From: Sweltsa coloradensis
Taxonomy: Eukaryota; Arthropoda; Insecta; Plecoptera; Chloroperlidae
DNA length: 64,000 nt
Direction of reading: 5' to 3'
NCBI GenBank assembly: GCA_024449915.1
Contig: JAMZAV010000433.1
Span: 248,001 to 312,000 of the forward strand
Below the pieces are notes generated by a model that was not told the origin of the DNA, searched no databases, and saw only the letters and a list, made by a program, of their open reading frames with translations. Both the position numbers and the translations under genes were made by a program. Of the stretch, positions 1 through 13,200 are shown one piece after another (within the stretch, counting starts at the first letter, position 1; the number at the start of each line of letters is the position of its first letter).

Positions 1-364
1 ATTCATGGTTTATCATGCCGAGGCCACTGACTTTTTACAAATGTTGTGAAGATAATATCATAATAATATGTATTTTCATACCCAACAAACAAATTATAAT
101 GTTTTCAACGCAAGCTACCAGAGTAACTAAAAGATGCAATTGACTTACATAACGAACGTAAAAGCATTCTGATTTGAAAAAATCAACTACAGTTTTACCT
201 ATTTTTTAAGGTATTCATAAGAAGATAGAAACTAAAAAGTTGCGACACATTTTAAGTGGAAACATAATCTCAAAAATATTATGCCAAGGAGTAGGACACT
301 TAAGCACATATCTTTGTATCAACTGTTATTTAATCTAAAGGTGGACACAACATACAGATCAACC
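1..364. other. AT-rich upstream sequence, nothing recognised
   Basis: No exon, promoter or repeat with clear boundaries was seen. The missing first VGlut exon may lie to the left of the window. Confidence 0.5.
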
Positions 365-368
365 TTAA

Positions 369-935
369 GGCTATTGTACCACCTCTGGCCGATAATTTGA
401 AAGTCGAAGAAACATGTCTGAAAAGTTTGCTGAATGAAAGAAGGCCTTTCAAATAACAGAAAAAAAATTGTGAATTTTTTTGGGCGGGACATAACCTCAC
501 TTTTGGAAATTAGATTTAGATTTTTGGACAAAAGTGTAATATACAAGACTAGTTCAAAATTAAATTTTGAGAATCGGTTTTCTGGACATAGTTCCTAAAC
601 CTTTAGCTATACTTGACTATAGCTAAAAATGTTTCTAAAAATTCCTACACCAACTGTTATCTTCAGACAACTTTTTTTAGCTATATTCAGGTTCTAGATG
701 AAGGTGTTTAGATACTATGTCCAGAAAACCGATTCTCAAAATTTAATTTTAAACTAGTCTTGTATATTACACTTTTGTCCAAAAATCTAAATCTAATTTC
801 CAAAAGTGGGGTTATGTCCCGCCAAAAAAATTCACATTTTTTTTCTGTTATTTTAAAGGCCTTCTTTCATTCAGCAAACTTTTCAGACATGTTTCTTCGA
901 CTTTCAAATTATCGGCCAGAGGTGGTACAATAGCC
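369..935. mobile_element. Foldback (long inverted repeat) element with TTAA at both ends
   Basis: Two arms of about 230 bases are near-perfect inverted copies: the left arm starts GGCTATTGTACCACC and the right arm ends GGTGGTACAATAGCC. A central spacer of about 110 bases separates them. TTAA sits immediately outside both ends (365-368 and 936-939), as in piggyBac-type insertions, though the inverted match runs three bases further. No coding capacity. Arms contain CGGGACATAACCTCA, also found in the element at 60982-61574. Confidence 0.75.
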
Positions 936-1211
936 TTAAGGTAATATTGAAGCTGCACATTTCATAATGGATAGTCTACATCGAGAATATTATCAATGGT
1001 GATGCACGCTTGCTACCGGTGCAGTTAAGCCCTGCACAGATTGGCTTAGGCGGATAGTAATGACATTAGAGTGGCGATCACTGACCCAGTCCCAGGGTGT
1101 AATGCAATATACCCCTAATGCTGTTATCAGGTGGGTACATTTACACTTCCACAGATTATGTGTTTAGTGGTGTAATGCAATATGGCTGACAGTGTAACTA
1201 TTCTGTTTTAG

Positions 1212-1274
1212 AAACCAGCGATATGAGGAGTTTGAGATGCCGGCGTCGAAAGTCAAAGACACAACCAACATTGG
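1212..1274 (+). CDS. VGlut: VGlut coding exon (N-terminal cytosolic segment)
   Basis: This short exon lies between a pyrimidine-rich acceptor (ttctgttttag) and the donor gtgagt. Read from the second base it encodes [20 protein letters not shown] plus the first two bases of a Gly codon. The next exon supplies the third base and continues in frame into the VGlut N-terminal region, which is the main support for the exon. Its first base belongs to a codon begun in an upstream exon that I could not find in 1-1211. It is cytosolic and hydrophilic. Because 3777-4017 also holds an in-frame ATG at 3784, a shorter isoform starting there cannot be excluded. Confidence 0.75.
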
Positions 1275-4200
1275 GTGAGTCTCACGCATATCGTTCCACT
1301 TCGTGTTTGTGAAGTTTTATATTGATGGGTAGCTTCAGTTCAGTTAGTGTTGTTCTTTCGTCCAAGTCCTGAACGACAACTTATTTCTTTATTATATGCA
1401 ATGTGAATTTAAATTTAAGAACCGTAATCGATAAACTTATTTGAACACTCTGTACACAATTTGCCTCCAAAAATTGGGAAAAATACCAGATCGTGGACTA
1501 TATATTTCAATCAAAACACTGTGCATACAAATAAAAATGGATGAACACAGAAGTTTAAAGTGCGTTGCTTAACTAATGAGTAATCGTTAATTATTTGGAA
1601 ATCAAAATCCAGTAAATTTCTAATAAACCATAAGTTAATTAATAGTGCAACTCAAAAACAAAACACTTAAGGAGTGAGCAACAAATTAAAACTTCTTTTC
1701 GAAGAACACATTACACTAATTGTATCATCACGTAATGCCACTGCAAGTTATCACTTGTAATTGGGGATTCTATCGTGCTGCGACAAAGTCCTCTTCTACA
1801 TTCTCTGTAATAAATCTTACTCAAACGTTTTCATTATTCAAACGGCAAGTCATTTGGTCGGCGAGGAGCGCTGAAATGACTGCACGAAGGCAGGAAAGAC
1901 TTGATTACTACAAGTGATGCTCTCACAAACTTCATTAATTACGAAGGTATCTTAAACGGGTGCTACTTAAAAAAAAGAAAAAACTTGTTAACGAAACGGT
2001 TGTAAAATGCTTTTGTCTGTTTTCTGTGATTTTATTTCCGCCTCTGCCTCGCGAAGGTAATCAGCGCGGCTCATGAATAAAGAAGGTGGGTTTATTTCAC
2101 GCGTGTATTTTTAGAAGAGGGAGCGAAGCGACTGAGTCTTATCATTCAACTTAGAAGAGACTTTGGTTCTGTGTGTGAGTGAGTGAGTGAGTGAGTGAGT
2201 GAGTGAGTGAGTGAGTGAGTGAGTGAGTGAGTGAGTGAGTGGCACACTACAAATAAATACGATCAACACCTTAATAGAATGCCAATGTGCCAATGCCAAT
2301 GTTATATAATTTGTTTCTTGATTCAACTAATTGTCTCGAATGTGTTTAAACAAATTTTAAAATTAAATTCTCTTTCATTCATCTCTTCATTCATCAAGTT
2401 TCATACACTCAAAGTTCTTTTACATTGGTTTAGTTAAGTTTTATAATAGTTTCAATGCATAAACATTTTATAATGTCTATATATTAAGTAAATAGTGACT
2501 TAGGAATGATCATACTGTGAGTCATTTCATGAAACTGTGTTATGGTTTAATAGTCGAGTAAGCCTATTGCTAAAGAGAAAAGAAAAATCATTATTTCACG
2601 CTCGTCCATATGAGGATGGGACATGGTCGCGAAACATGAAAAAAAAACTTTTTGAGGTTTAACGAAGAAGTAAGCAAAATCAAATATTGAGTTCGCGTGC
2701 GTGCGTGCGCGTTTGGTAAGGAAACAATTAAAGTGATTAATTGTACATCTTTAACGGCTTTCCCAAACCGTCGTATACGTGTGTTCATACCCAATTGTCA
2801 CACCTTTCAAACTTTGGCCACAACGGAATCCTCGAACTATGTTAACCGTAACTTCTTGTAAGTTTAAGTTCTGTGTTTTGTTATTTTTATCCCCCTTTCC
2901 ATCACGAGGAAATCCCTGCAAACATCAACAACTGAACGCACGTCCCAAGCAGCGCTCTTTATAAAGGGGATGGCATCAGACCACCTAGGTACCCCATGTT
3001 CATATAAGTCTATTGAATCTTTGACAATATCTTGTTCCGAGTTATGCCCTTTAGCATTTCGATAAATATTAGAACTCAATAGAAAAATGTTTCAGAATTT
3101 TGATTCAATCTAAAACTTTTAAGCAGTGGTATAATGCAGCAATAGGCCTATTTCGACTTAGTAAGATACTCACATTAAATTATAATTAGATACATAGTTA
3201 CTATTACTTTGCACGTACTTGTTCTAAGATTCGTTATGATACAACACTTTTACATTCATTTCAAATAATCGCAAAATACATACCAATCATAGAATTAAAA
3301 TATATGTTAATAAATTAAGTTGAATCACTATACCTTTCAAATTGTCTCGTGTTGAGACGTAAAAATCATTTTATTACAAATAATCAATATATTCATTGAA
3401 AAATAAAAATAGAAGGAACAAATACTCATTACTTCCTGTTGGTGTAGAATATATAAAACACCATTCTCAATAAAATATTCAGTCTATATTTTTGGTTGAG
3501 TCGGAAGAACATGAACAGTGGATATCTGAATTTAGTCAAGCATTGGTAATCTCGGTTTAAAGTAGTTCCGAAGTAAGTTTTCAGATGGTGAGGTCACCGA
3601 TGACCGCATGAGGTTCAGGAAAATGGTCAATCAGTGTCTGGTATTATTTCAAGTAAAAATCCTCTCTGATAGTTTGGGCCCGGTGGAATCGATTTTAACG
3701 AATTACTCATCGCTGATATTGGAACAACTTCACAAGTATTTGAAGACCTCCAGTGCACTGTTGTTCTGTTGTTTAGGTACACGATGGCCGAGGACTCTAA
3801 GGTACCCGTCGGCGAGGACGGATACCACACTCCTGACTCCCTGCCCGAGCCCGAGCGGCCCCCACTACGTCACATAGACAAGTACATCAAGCCCGAGTGC
3901 CCTTGCCTCACGAAGCGGTACACCGTCGCCCTCCTCACCTGCATTGGCTTCATCATCTCTTTCGGTATGAGGTGTAACATGGGGATGGCGAAACTACAGC
4001 AAGAACATGGTCATGGGGTAAGATATGTACATTCGCATTCGCTAGGCTTCCTTATAGAACCAGACTGACCGAAGTCAGTTCGTGGTATGTTGTAAAGAGA
4101 GATTAATTTTCATAAACCACCTCGTGTATATCATCTCAACCCTCCAAGCAAGGGACACTCCATTAGTACTACCCCGTATACAAGGGGGGTCCCCTCCTTT

Positions 4201-7200
4201 AAGTGAACGACATTTATTGCGATTTTCTCCAACAAACTTTTTTGTCCCTTTTCATTTCATTGTTAACACAATTTTGCCTCATATAACAATTTTTCCTGCG
4301 TATTTTTATATCCACCCCCTCACACTAGAACTAAGCTCGGTTTGGTTGTGGGTAGGGGGACTGAATGGAATACGAATTACAAACGGTCTCTCGCTCGAAC
4401 GCCTCCAGTAGCCGAACAAAGCATGGGGGATCCCCGTGGCCTTGATTTCGCTCAATAGACGCAGCAGTCTGCATTACGTCATGCTTCCTGTTGCTCAGTA
4501 GCTGCTGATGCTCATTCAACTTTCTCGTGATTTGCTCTTTGGAAATGGCTCGTTAATTTCCACCCTATTCACTTTGCGTCGAACCCTTTTTGTTTTCTGT
4601 ATTTCGTGTTGCTCGTTGGCGTACGTTTTGTCCCTGCAGCTAAATGGTTTACTCTTCAACGATGTAACACTTAAATGATGTCTTCTTCAGATATGAGAAT
4701 TTCGCCTGAGAATGGCTGATAAGTGATAGTCATGCTTGCTTTAGGATAGTATATGTCTCCACATTGGACTTCTAAGAAGAATCAACCTGCATGTTTTACA
4801 AAGACAGTCAGACAACAACATGAAATGTAATATTTAATATACCATCAATAAACTTGTGACTTTCGACTTTTATTCAAAATATTCTTCTCGTTACCCAAAT
4901 TCTGTATAACATAACAACATTTCTTGAGTAATTATTGATTCCAGTAATTGTAAAGAACATTTTTAATATGATATCTCCAGAGTTGTATGATCATATATGT
5001 TATTCAAATTTGATTGTAACTTGTAACGCGTTTCAAAGTACGAATTATTAAATTAAAACATTCATACTTTTTTATTAAACTTTCTGAAACTGAACTAAAA
5101 TTTGAAATATAATATACTTGCTAAAACCACCAATAATATTAATTCTTGAACCAAACTCGTGTACTACCCTACATTTTAATTTGCTAGAACACTTTGTCAT
5201 TGTTTCCTAGGGTTTTCACTTCAACTGGACTGTGGCGGTGGAGAGCGCGGTGGACTCCTCGTTCTTCTGGGGTTACTTAGTGACGCAGATCCCCGGAGGG
5301 TTCCTGGCCTCCATGTATCCAGCTAACACGTACGTTACTTCATTCGTTTCCAGCAGAGACCTAGAATTAGGTTCTCTTACCGAATAATCCACATAATTGT
5401 TTATATGTTGTTGTACACTAAAACGGTGAAATTAATTATCACAATTACATTATGCAAAACAACGCTTATTATTTACTTAGCTGCTAATACCTTTTGTATA
5501 CCCCGTTCATAATGTATTATAGTATATAAACTATTTGTAATTGTAATGCGGAGATTTTGAATAATATCTCAACATAAATTATTAGATTTAAGTTTTTAAA
5601 GAGTGTGTATAAGATCACAGTCCCTTGGACGTTGCTAAATGTTGTACAAAAGTCGTTGTCAACGTCACATTATTGACCATGAAATGCCTACTACCGAACT
5701 TTAAACCTAAAAATCATGAACCTCTCATAGCCGATGGCGTCAGTGCCAAAACGGTTGGCATAGATTAAAGTCAACCGCCGAAAATCTCTTATTCCACTGA
5801 GTGAGTAGACTCTGAATACTAGTTTATTTACGTATTTAAAATAAATGTTTGTATGCACGTATTGTATGTTTTGGAGATTAATAAATGCAAATATACTTTT
5901 AGTTTCGTCAAAGCGCAAAAGGGGTGTATGCGTGTACTCCATCTTTGATAAAAAATCATTTTTATTGCAAGGTAATCAATTATTGTTGTATTTGTTTAGA
6001 ATATTTGGTACAGCGATTGCGATATCGTCGTTCCTGAATCTTCTCGTTCCGGGAGCCACAGAACTCAGCCCCACAGCAGTGATCTTCGTCAGGGTCTGCC
6101 AGGGGCTGGTCGAGGTAAGTCCTCATTGACACTCGTATGTGTTAGAATACTTGCTCGAGGAGAAGGGAGAAAGCTCTTCGTTTCAACATATGATCTCAGA
6201 AAATCACTGGTGTCTCAAACAAGGCTGGATCTAAAGTGTTACGCTCATTTTTCTTCGGTAGTGGATGAGCCGCTTTTCAGGCGATCCCGCGCGTGTCGGT
6301 CTTTGAGTGGGGGGGGGGGGGGGGGGGGGAGATTCATCGCGCTCGAGAGCAGATACAATATCAGTGAGCGAGAGGCTTTGCAAGGAAATCTTCCAAATCT
6401 TTATTCGTCTTTCATCGTGCCTTGCACGAATAACTTCGGAAATAGAGAGGGAAGACCACCGAGAATAACTAGCTTGGATACAACACTCAATTCAGGGATA
6501 AACTCGATATAAAAAGACAACTTCATTGTGATAAATTGAATCAAATCAACGAAACGTGTTGCTGAAAGAAATTTTTAAACTCAAAAGAAATGTAAGAAAA
6601 TTGTTAAACTAGGTAAACGAGTTGCCATAAGTACTCGCAGAATGGAAGTAGAATGGTTCCATCCAGTTTATAAAACTTTACAATTAGGCTTTCCGAACTA
6701 TATAATTTCGTTATTAACACCAATGTGTTGATAAGGTAATTGCATGTGTGATCATGTTAAATTAAATGTAGATATCGGTCTTCATAGAGGTTTGCATTGC
6801 ACATATTATTTATTATTTTAGATTTGATGGAGGTGCCGGTTCCTATGTACATTCATATCCGAGATACATTGTAAATAACATTTAATCTGTCCCTCACTCT
6901 AATAGAGGGTTTAGACTATTACACATACAATTATATGTCTATGTACATTCTTTTAATAAGTGCGTAATAAGTTTAGTCACAACAAAATCATTTCAAATGT
7001 ATGAGCTAGTTTTTTAAAACCCCTGTGGACACATTTCTCCCTGACCCAAGTGTAGAGAAGTATCTAAATTATTAACACGACACATTAAAACATTCAACTT
7101 TTGGATAGTATTGCAACCAAGTAAAACAAAAATTGCAACCAATGTTTCAAAACATATTATTTGAATATTAAAAGGTAGAACCTTTTGACGTTTCACACTT

Positions 7201-10200
7201 TAGCTTCTATTAATGACACCACACACATTCTAAACTTAGAACACGTGTTGGATTTAGTGCGAGCGTTGAAACGACGAACAGTCACTCGTACAAAAATTGA
7301 CTTTGTTGGATTTCTTTTTGGATTTACAATGACAGTTATGTGAAAGCCTCAAAACAATGATTAGTTCCATAACCGAATCTTCAAGCTAGTTTCTCAGGTT
7401 TTAAATCTTTGATATGATTGGTTGTAGATTATTACGTCCATATATGATGCATTTATGCCTTTGTTTCAGCCCGGATGATATATGCCCTCTAACGAAACAC
7501 TGTTTTATGAGCAGTTCGTTTGGAAGTAGTAAGTGGAATTAACTGAAAATCAGCTCAGCTTAATCTCCATACTCCAAGATAAATGGTCGTTCATTTCAGA
7601 TAATACCTTCTAGTCTGCAGTTGAAGTATAGATTGTCTCTTGCATTGTTTAGGGGGTGACGTACCCGGCTTGCCATGGTATCTGGAGGTTCTGGGCCCCG
7701 CCACTCGAGCGCTCTCGTCTAGCAACACTAGCATTCTGTGGCTCTTACGCCGGCATCGTCCTAGGCATGCCGTTATCAGGACTTCTCACCGGATACATCA
7801 GCTGGCAAGCGCCATTCTACTTCTACGGTAAGCACGACATCACTTTAGTGAAACAAATCAGGGATGCTCAGACATTTACCCGCGGAATTATGTTATCTAA
7901 GACGCTAGATAAAATTAAGAATAGTATATCTCACCTAACGTTGATTCTAGTTTTAGGGATCCCAATAATGTATCCTAAAATTACAAGGAAAGTATTTAAG
8001 CAGCTATGTTTTTAAATTACCCATTAACCCACTTAAGGCTAACTTTAAGGACAAACTTCAACTAAAAATCAAATATTTTCTCTTTATTCAATAAAATCAA
8101 CAGTCCAGGAAATATAAAATTTCATTGGATGAGCGTAGCGAGCGTAGCGAGCGAAGCGAAGATTCCCTTTCACTACACTGGAGAAAAAAATCCGGAATGT
8201 TTTTTTTTTTTTTTTCTTTTTTTTTTTGTATTTTTGTGTGTTTGTTAACACGATTCCGGCTAAACCGATACTCCGATTGCGATGAAATTTTATGGAGGCC
8301 TTCGAAATCTCTGAACTTAGAACTGCCACGTTTTTGAGCGCAATCGGGAAAATTTTTCTTATAAAAAACGCAATTTTACGATTTTTTTCGATTTTTAAAA
8401 AATTCTTCGACTTATAACACTTACATGCTTTATCCGATTGTAATGATTTTTTAACAGAACCTTAATTTTATGAATTAAGATATTCGTGTGAAATTTGAGC
8501 TTAATCGAAAAATTATTTCTCATGAAAATCGAAATTTTACGGGTTTTTTCTTTTTTAAAACAATTCTTTGACATATAACACCTACATGCTTTATCCTATT
8601 GTAATGATTTTTTTATAGAACCTTAATTTCATGAATTAATATACTCGTGTAAAATTTGAGCGCAATTGAATAATTATTTCTTATGAAAATTGCAGTTTTA
8701 CGATTTTTTTTTTTTTTTTAATTACGTAAAAATATACGATTTATTAAAAAAATTAAGTTAATTTTTAATTTAATTTAATTTAATTTAAAAAAATCTTCGA
8801 ATAAGTAATGATTTTTTCACAGAACAACAGAAAATCCGCGTAACTCAATGCAGCTCAATGCACCAATTACGCTCATCCAACAACGCGGCGGGACTTAAGC
8901 GTTTTCCTAGTATTATAAACATTAATACCGAAACATTAATATTAACGCAATATTTAATTAGAAATTAAATGACCTGTCAACAGGAGTCATAGGTGTATTC
9001 TGGTACGGGTTCTGGATGTGGCTAACCTTCGAGAAACCTGCCAAGCACCCAACGATATCAGCCAAGGAGCTAATGTACATCGAGCAATCGTTGGGTCAGT
9101 CTACACAGGTCGCGATGCCCACAGTGGCCACGGCTCCTTGGCGCTGTTTCTTCACTTCCATGCCCGTCTACGCCATCATCGTGGCCAACTTCTGCAGATC
9201 GTGGAACTTTTACTTGCTGGTTCTCTTCCAAGCCGCGTATCTACAGAGAACATTCAAATTCAAAATTGAAGAGGTGAGAACTGTTTACGATGCTGGTTTT
9301 GAAACGTTTTGTAAAAAAAGTAAAAATATATTTGTGATAGTTTATAATATGTAAACTTAACTATAACATAATAAATGAAATGAAGTAGTATTGCATTTTC
9401 AAATCGATAATTTATGGAAATATTACTAATTGTGAATAGTCCGAGCGTTGTATTTTATATGTTTCACGTTATACTCAAGACATCAACATCAAAATATTGT
9501 TTAAATGTGTGGTTATTCTAAAATAAGAACTCATTTGTTCAATGGCAAAAAATTAATGAAAACATTAGTAAGAACAATATTCTCAAATATTATATTTGAT
9601 TGATTTTATCACCGGGAAACAAATTAATGTCTGTAATGCATGGTAGAGCCCCAGCCCATTTTTATTAGAGATCGCGAGTCGAATATTGCTCATTTTGTTG
9701 TCGAGGGGTTGGCAACCACCTCATGAAATATTCATAGGATCTATGATCCAGCGTCCAGTGGCCCCCTTCCCTCCTCGCCTCTTCGCCAGCTCTTCCACGC
9801 TCCACCGCCGCCTTCACGCAGCGTGCCCAAAGTTAGTTCGACTCCAAAGAGTACCATTTAAATTCTTCGCTGGTAACAGAGTGGCTTTCATATTACGGAA
9901 TGAGTTCTAGGGTGAGTGTCGCGTCCGGCACTCGAAGTAAGATTGAATGGAATATGCTCAGCTGGAAACTATAGATCGTTGGATTTAATCGTGTCGAACT
10001 TATTGATAGAGATGACGATTGAGATGACGTAGCTATCCTGAAACGTATGTTTTATGTGGAAGCTGGAAGCGGTTAACATTGATAATGTTTTAATAAATCC
10101 TGATTGGCGCTGAAGAAAAATCTTTTACTTCGTTCTAAGCTTCACAATCAGTGTATGTGACGGGCGTCTCCAGAAGATGTTGTGTCCTTAGAGAGAAAAA

Positions 10201-13200
10201 TATAAAGTCAGCGGTTCACCAAATTTGAAAGAAATGTAGAGTTTATGGAATGACAAACATCCTTGCCTCATGTGCCTTTATAAATGGTGGAGGTGCCGGG
10301 TACATGAATATTTCCTAGCTCTCAGGTTAACCAAAACCATTCTGTGTCGTCCTTGTTGAAAGGTAATGTCCACGGACGTCGTGCTTGGTTTTCATCGTGA
10401 GACTAAGACGACAGAAAAGTGATGGCTTGCTTCTTGTAATCATAACAATGTGTATGCACGCAGACGGGGTTCGTGGGCGCACTGCCTCACCTGCTGATGA
10501 CGGTGATAGTGCCGTGCGGAGGCTTATTGGCGGACCACGTCCGGAAGATGGGCATCTTGTCAACGACCAACGTCCGCAAGGTGTTCAACTGCGGAGGTTT
10601 TGGCCTCGAGGCGCTCTTCTTCATCGTAGTCGCATACGCTCAAACGGCTGTGACGGCGACCACTGCTCTCACATTCGGAGTCGCTTTTAGTGGCTTTGCC
10701 ATATCTGGTAAGAATCCATCTCAGTTTTAAAGTGGACACCACCGTCATATCTGAAACAAAGACCTTAATATTTTCAGGAAACTCTTGAAATATCACCAAA
10801 TGCTTTAACTTCATATGCAAAGTCAAAGGATTCGTGAAAACTGCAATATTATTACCTGGACAATAATTAAATCATGAGCATGTTTGTTTTAAGTGGATAC
10901 ACATCGTCTATTAGTGTTGGTTATAATGAAGGTAATATACATACAAGATCGAGCATCCTTGCTATTGAGTTATTGCTGATGATATCATTAAATCACAACC
11001 AGTATTTCAGTCTCTTGATTCTTCTCATTGCTTGCTGGAATACAAAACATAATTTGATACTTTATTTCTGCAATCTAGTAAGACAACAAAAGAGATATAA
11101 TATAATATAATTCGTTCGTATTCGTTTACAATTCACTTACCTAAAAGTAAAGATATTAAATACCATTCATGCAATACATTTAATCATATTCTATGGTTGA
11201 TAGTTTATACATGCTTTTGTATGTCTGCAAGTAATATGAATCATAATTTCAATTTATTAATTCAGTTTTTATTGGTGTCAATTGAAAGTAATGTACTTTT
11301 TAATTAGTTTTTCAATTTACCTACCTTAACATACATAAGGGTATCATTGAATCGTGCAATAACATTTCGTTTTCGTCTACCTATATGTACTTTTCTGTGA
11401 TTATCTAAGTAGGCTTACGTTTATAATGTATTCGTAAAGTATAAAGATGCAATATCCACAGATAGTTCAACATCTTGAACTACTGCTAATTACATGTTTC
11501 CAGCAAAAGTCGGGTCAGATAGTTGCTATAAACCTGTTTTCTTAGCACAGAAAGTTTACTGACATCGGCTTGCCAGGCCAGTCATGTTCTCTTCTCATGA
11601 ATATTGTAAATAAAAAATACAAGCATTTATGTTGGTAATGTAAAACGCTATTCAACGACTTATTATCTTAGGGACCGAACACCACAATGTGATTCGACTA
11701 GGATAAATAATTATTATATTAAGAAACCATCATTTCAAAATATTATCTCATTTAGTTTGGTGGCTTTTAGTATTTTTTGTTCGCATACTAAGGGGATTGA
11801 TCCAGCAATTTCTTCACTGTTAATTAAAACCTCTGCCTTTTAGTCTATTGGTTTAAATTCTAATTAATGTGTGAAGCATTGATGTAAAACATCACAGGAA
11901 ATAAAAATATGGAAAAACTCACCAGGTGATAGTTTTATTAACTAGACAATTGATGTTAAACTGAACATGATCTTTGCATGGAGATTTTCGACACTATAAG
12001 AGTGTGGGAAATCAATAATGACTAGTTAGTTAGTTAGTGTTGTTTTACGGCACTCAACAGTAGAGTTATCAGTGCCCAAATAATAACTTATAATACTTTA
12101 AACACAATTGGCCTGACAATATGCTTTACTCTTTCGGTCAATACTTGTAACCTGATATAATCCACATATTGTTTGTTAGTAACAATCAATCATAATGATA
12201 GTAATACACTAAATGTTTTCAGGATACAACGTCAATCATTTGGACATCGCGCCAAGATACGCCAGTATTCTCATGGGGTTGTCCAACGGTATCGGTACCG
12301 TCGCTGGTCTCATCTGCCCCATAGTAGTCGACCATATCACCGAGAACGATGTAAGTACCCCAACCAACTAGAAGAGCAAGCGGTGATACTTGTTACAGGC
12401 ATCATGTTTAATTCATCTGTTTACGGTTTAACGGTTTGTTGACTAGCTGGCGTCAGACTTAGTCCTCCCCTATTTGGATTGTTTGGGTTTCATTTCTGTC
12501 TCGCTCGCTCGCGAGAGAGTTTCTGTGAACAATACTAGAACGCGGCGCGGTGCTGACAGGCGGAATGGTTCCGAAGCTGAGACAAAGCAACCGTGCGCGA
12601 AACGTTAGATAACGCTACGCTTCTTCTGGGGCGTAGAGTCAGGGTGCGCGGGAAACTCAAGGGGGGGGGGAATTATCACAACAAGACAAGTCTACGGATT
12701 CGATTAAATAGTTCATCAAGTACTTGGCTAAGTACTCTTACCGATGCCAGGACCAGATAGCGGCATTGTGTTGTACTCATTTCAACACTGCACGGGATGC
12801 AAGAAGAATTGATTCACTTTAATTGAATTCTCAGACGGAATTGATTAAGTCTGTGAACTGGGTTGGCGTTAAGAGTGCGGCGAAGTCGCTTCCCTCTGCA
12901 GCCCTATCTTACCAACGCTAGTTATGTATAAACATAGGCCTACCCCCACGGACGATAATCATTAGAGAACACGCGTTATATCTTACTCATTTATTGAAAT
13001 TGTCTACACTAACGTGTTAAATATGGAAATAATAATTTTGTGGAAATTTGACTTTCAAATTTACTGAAATTTAAACTACTAAAGCCAACTTGCTTTAACC
13101 TTTTGCCAACAATGAGGCTTGTAGCCAATGAACAAGTAAGTGTACACAGCTCTGAGTTAACTGATTTACTTTCCTATTTACTAGAATGGGACGTTTTAGG

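Noticed and set aside
3608..3877. Plus-strand open frame overlapping the VGlut 3777 exon
   Set aside because: Different frame from VGlut and no family resemblance; a shadow of the exon.
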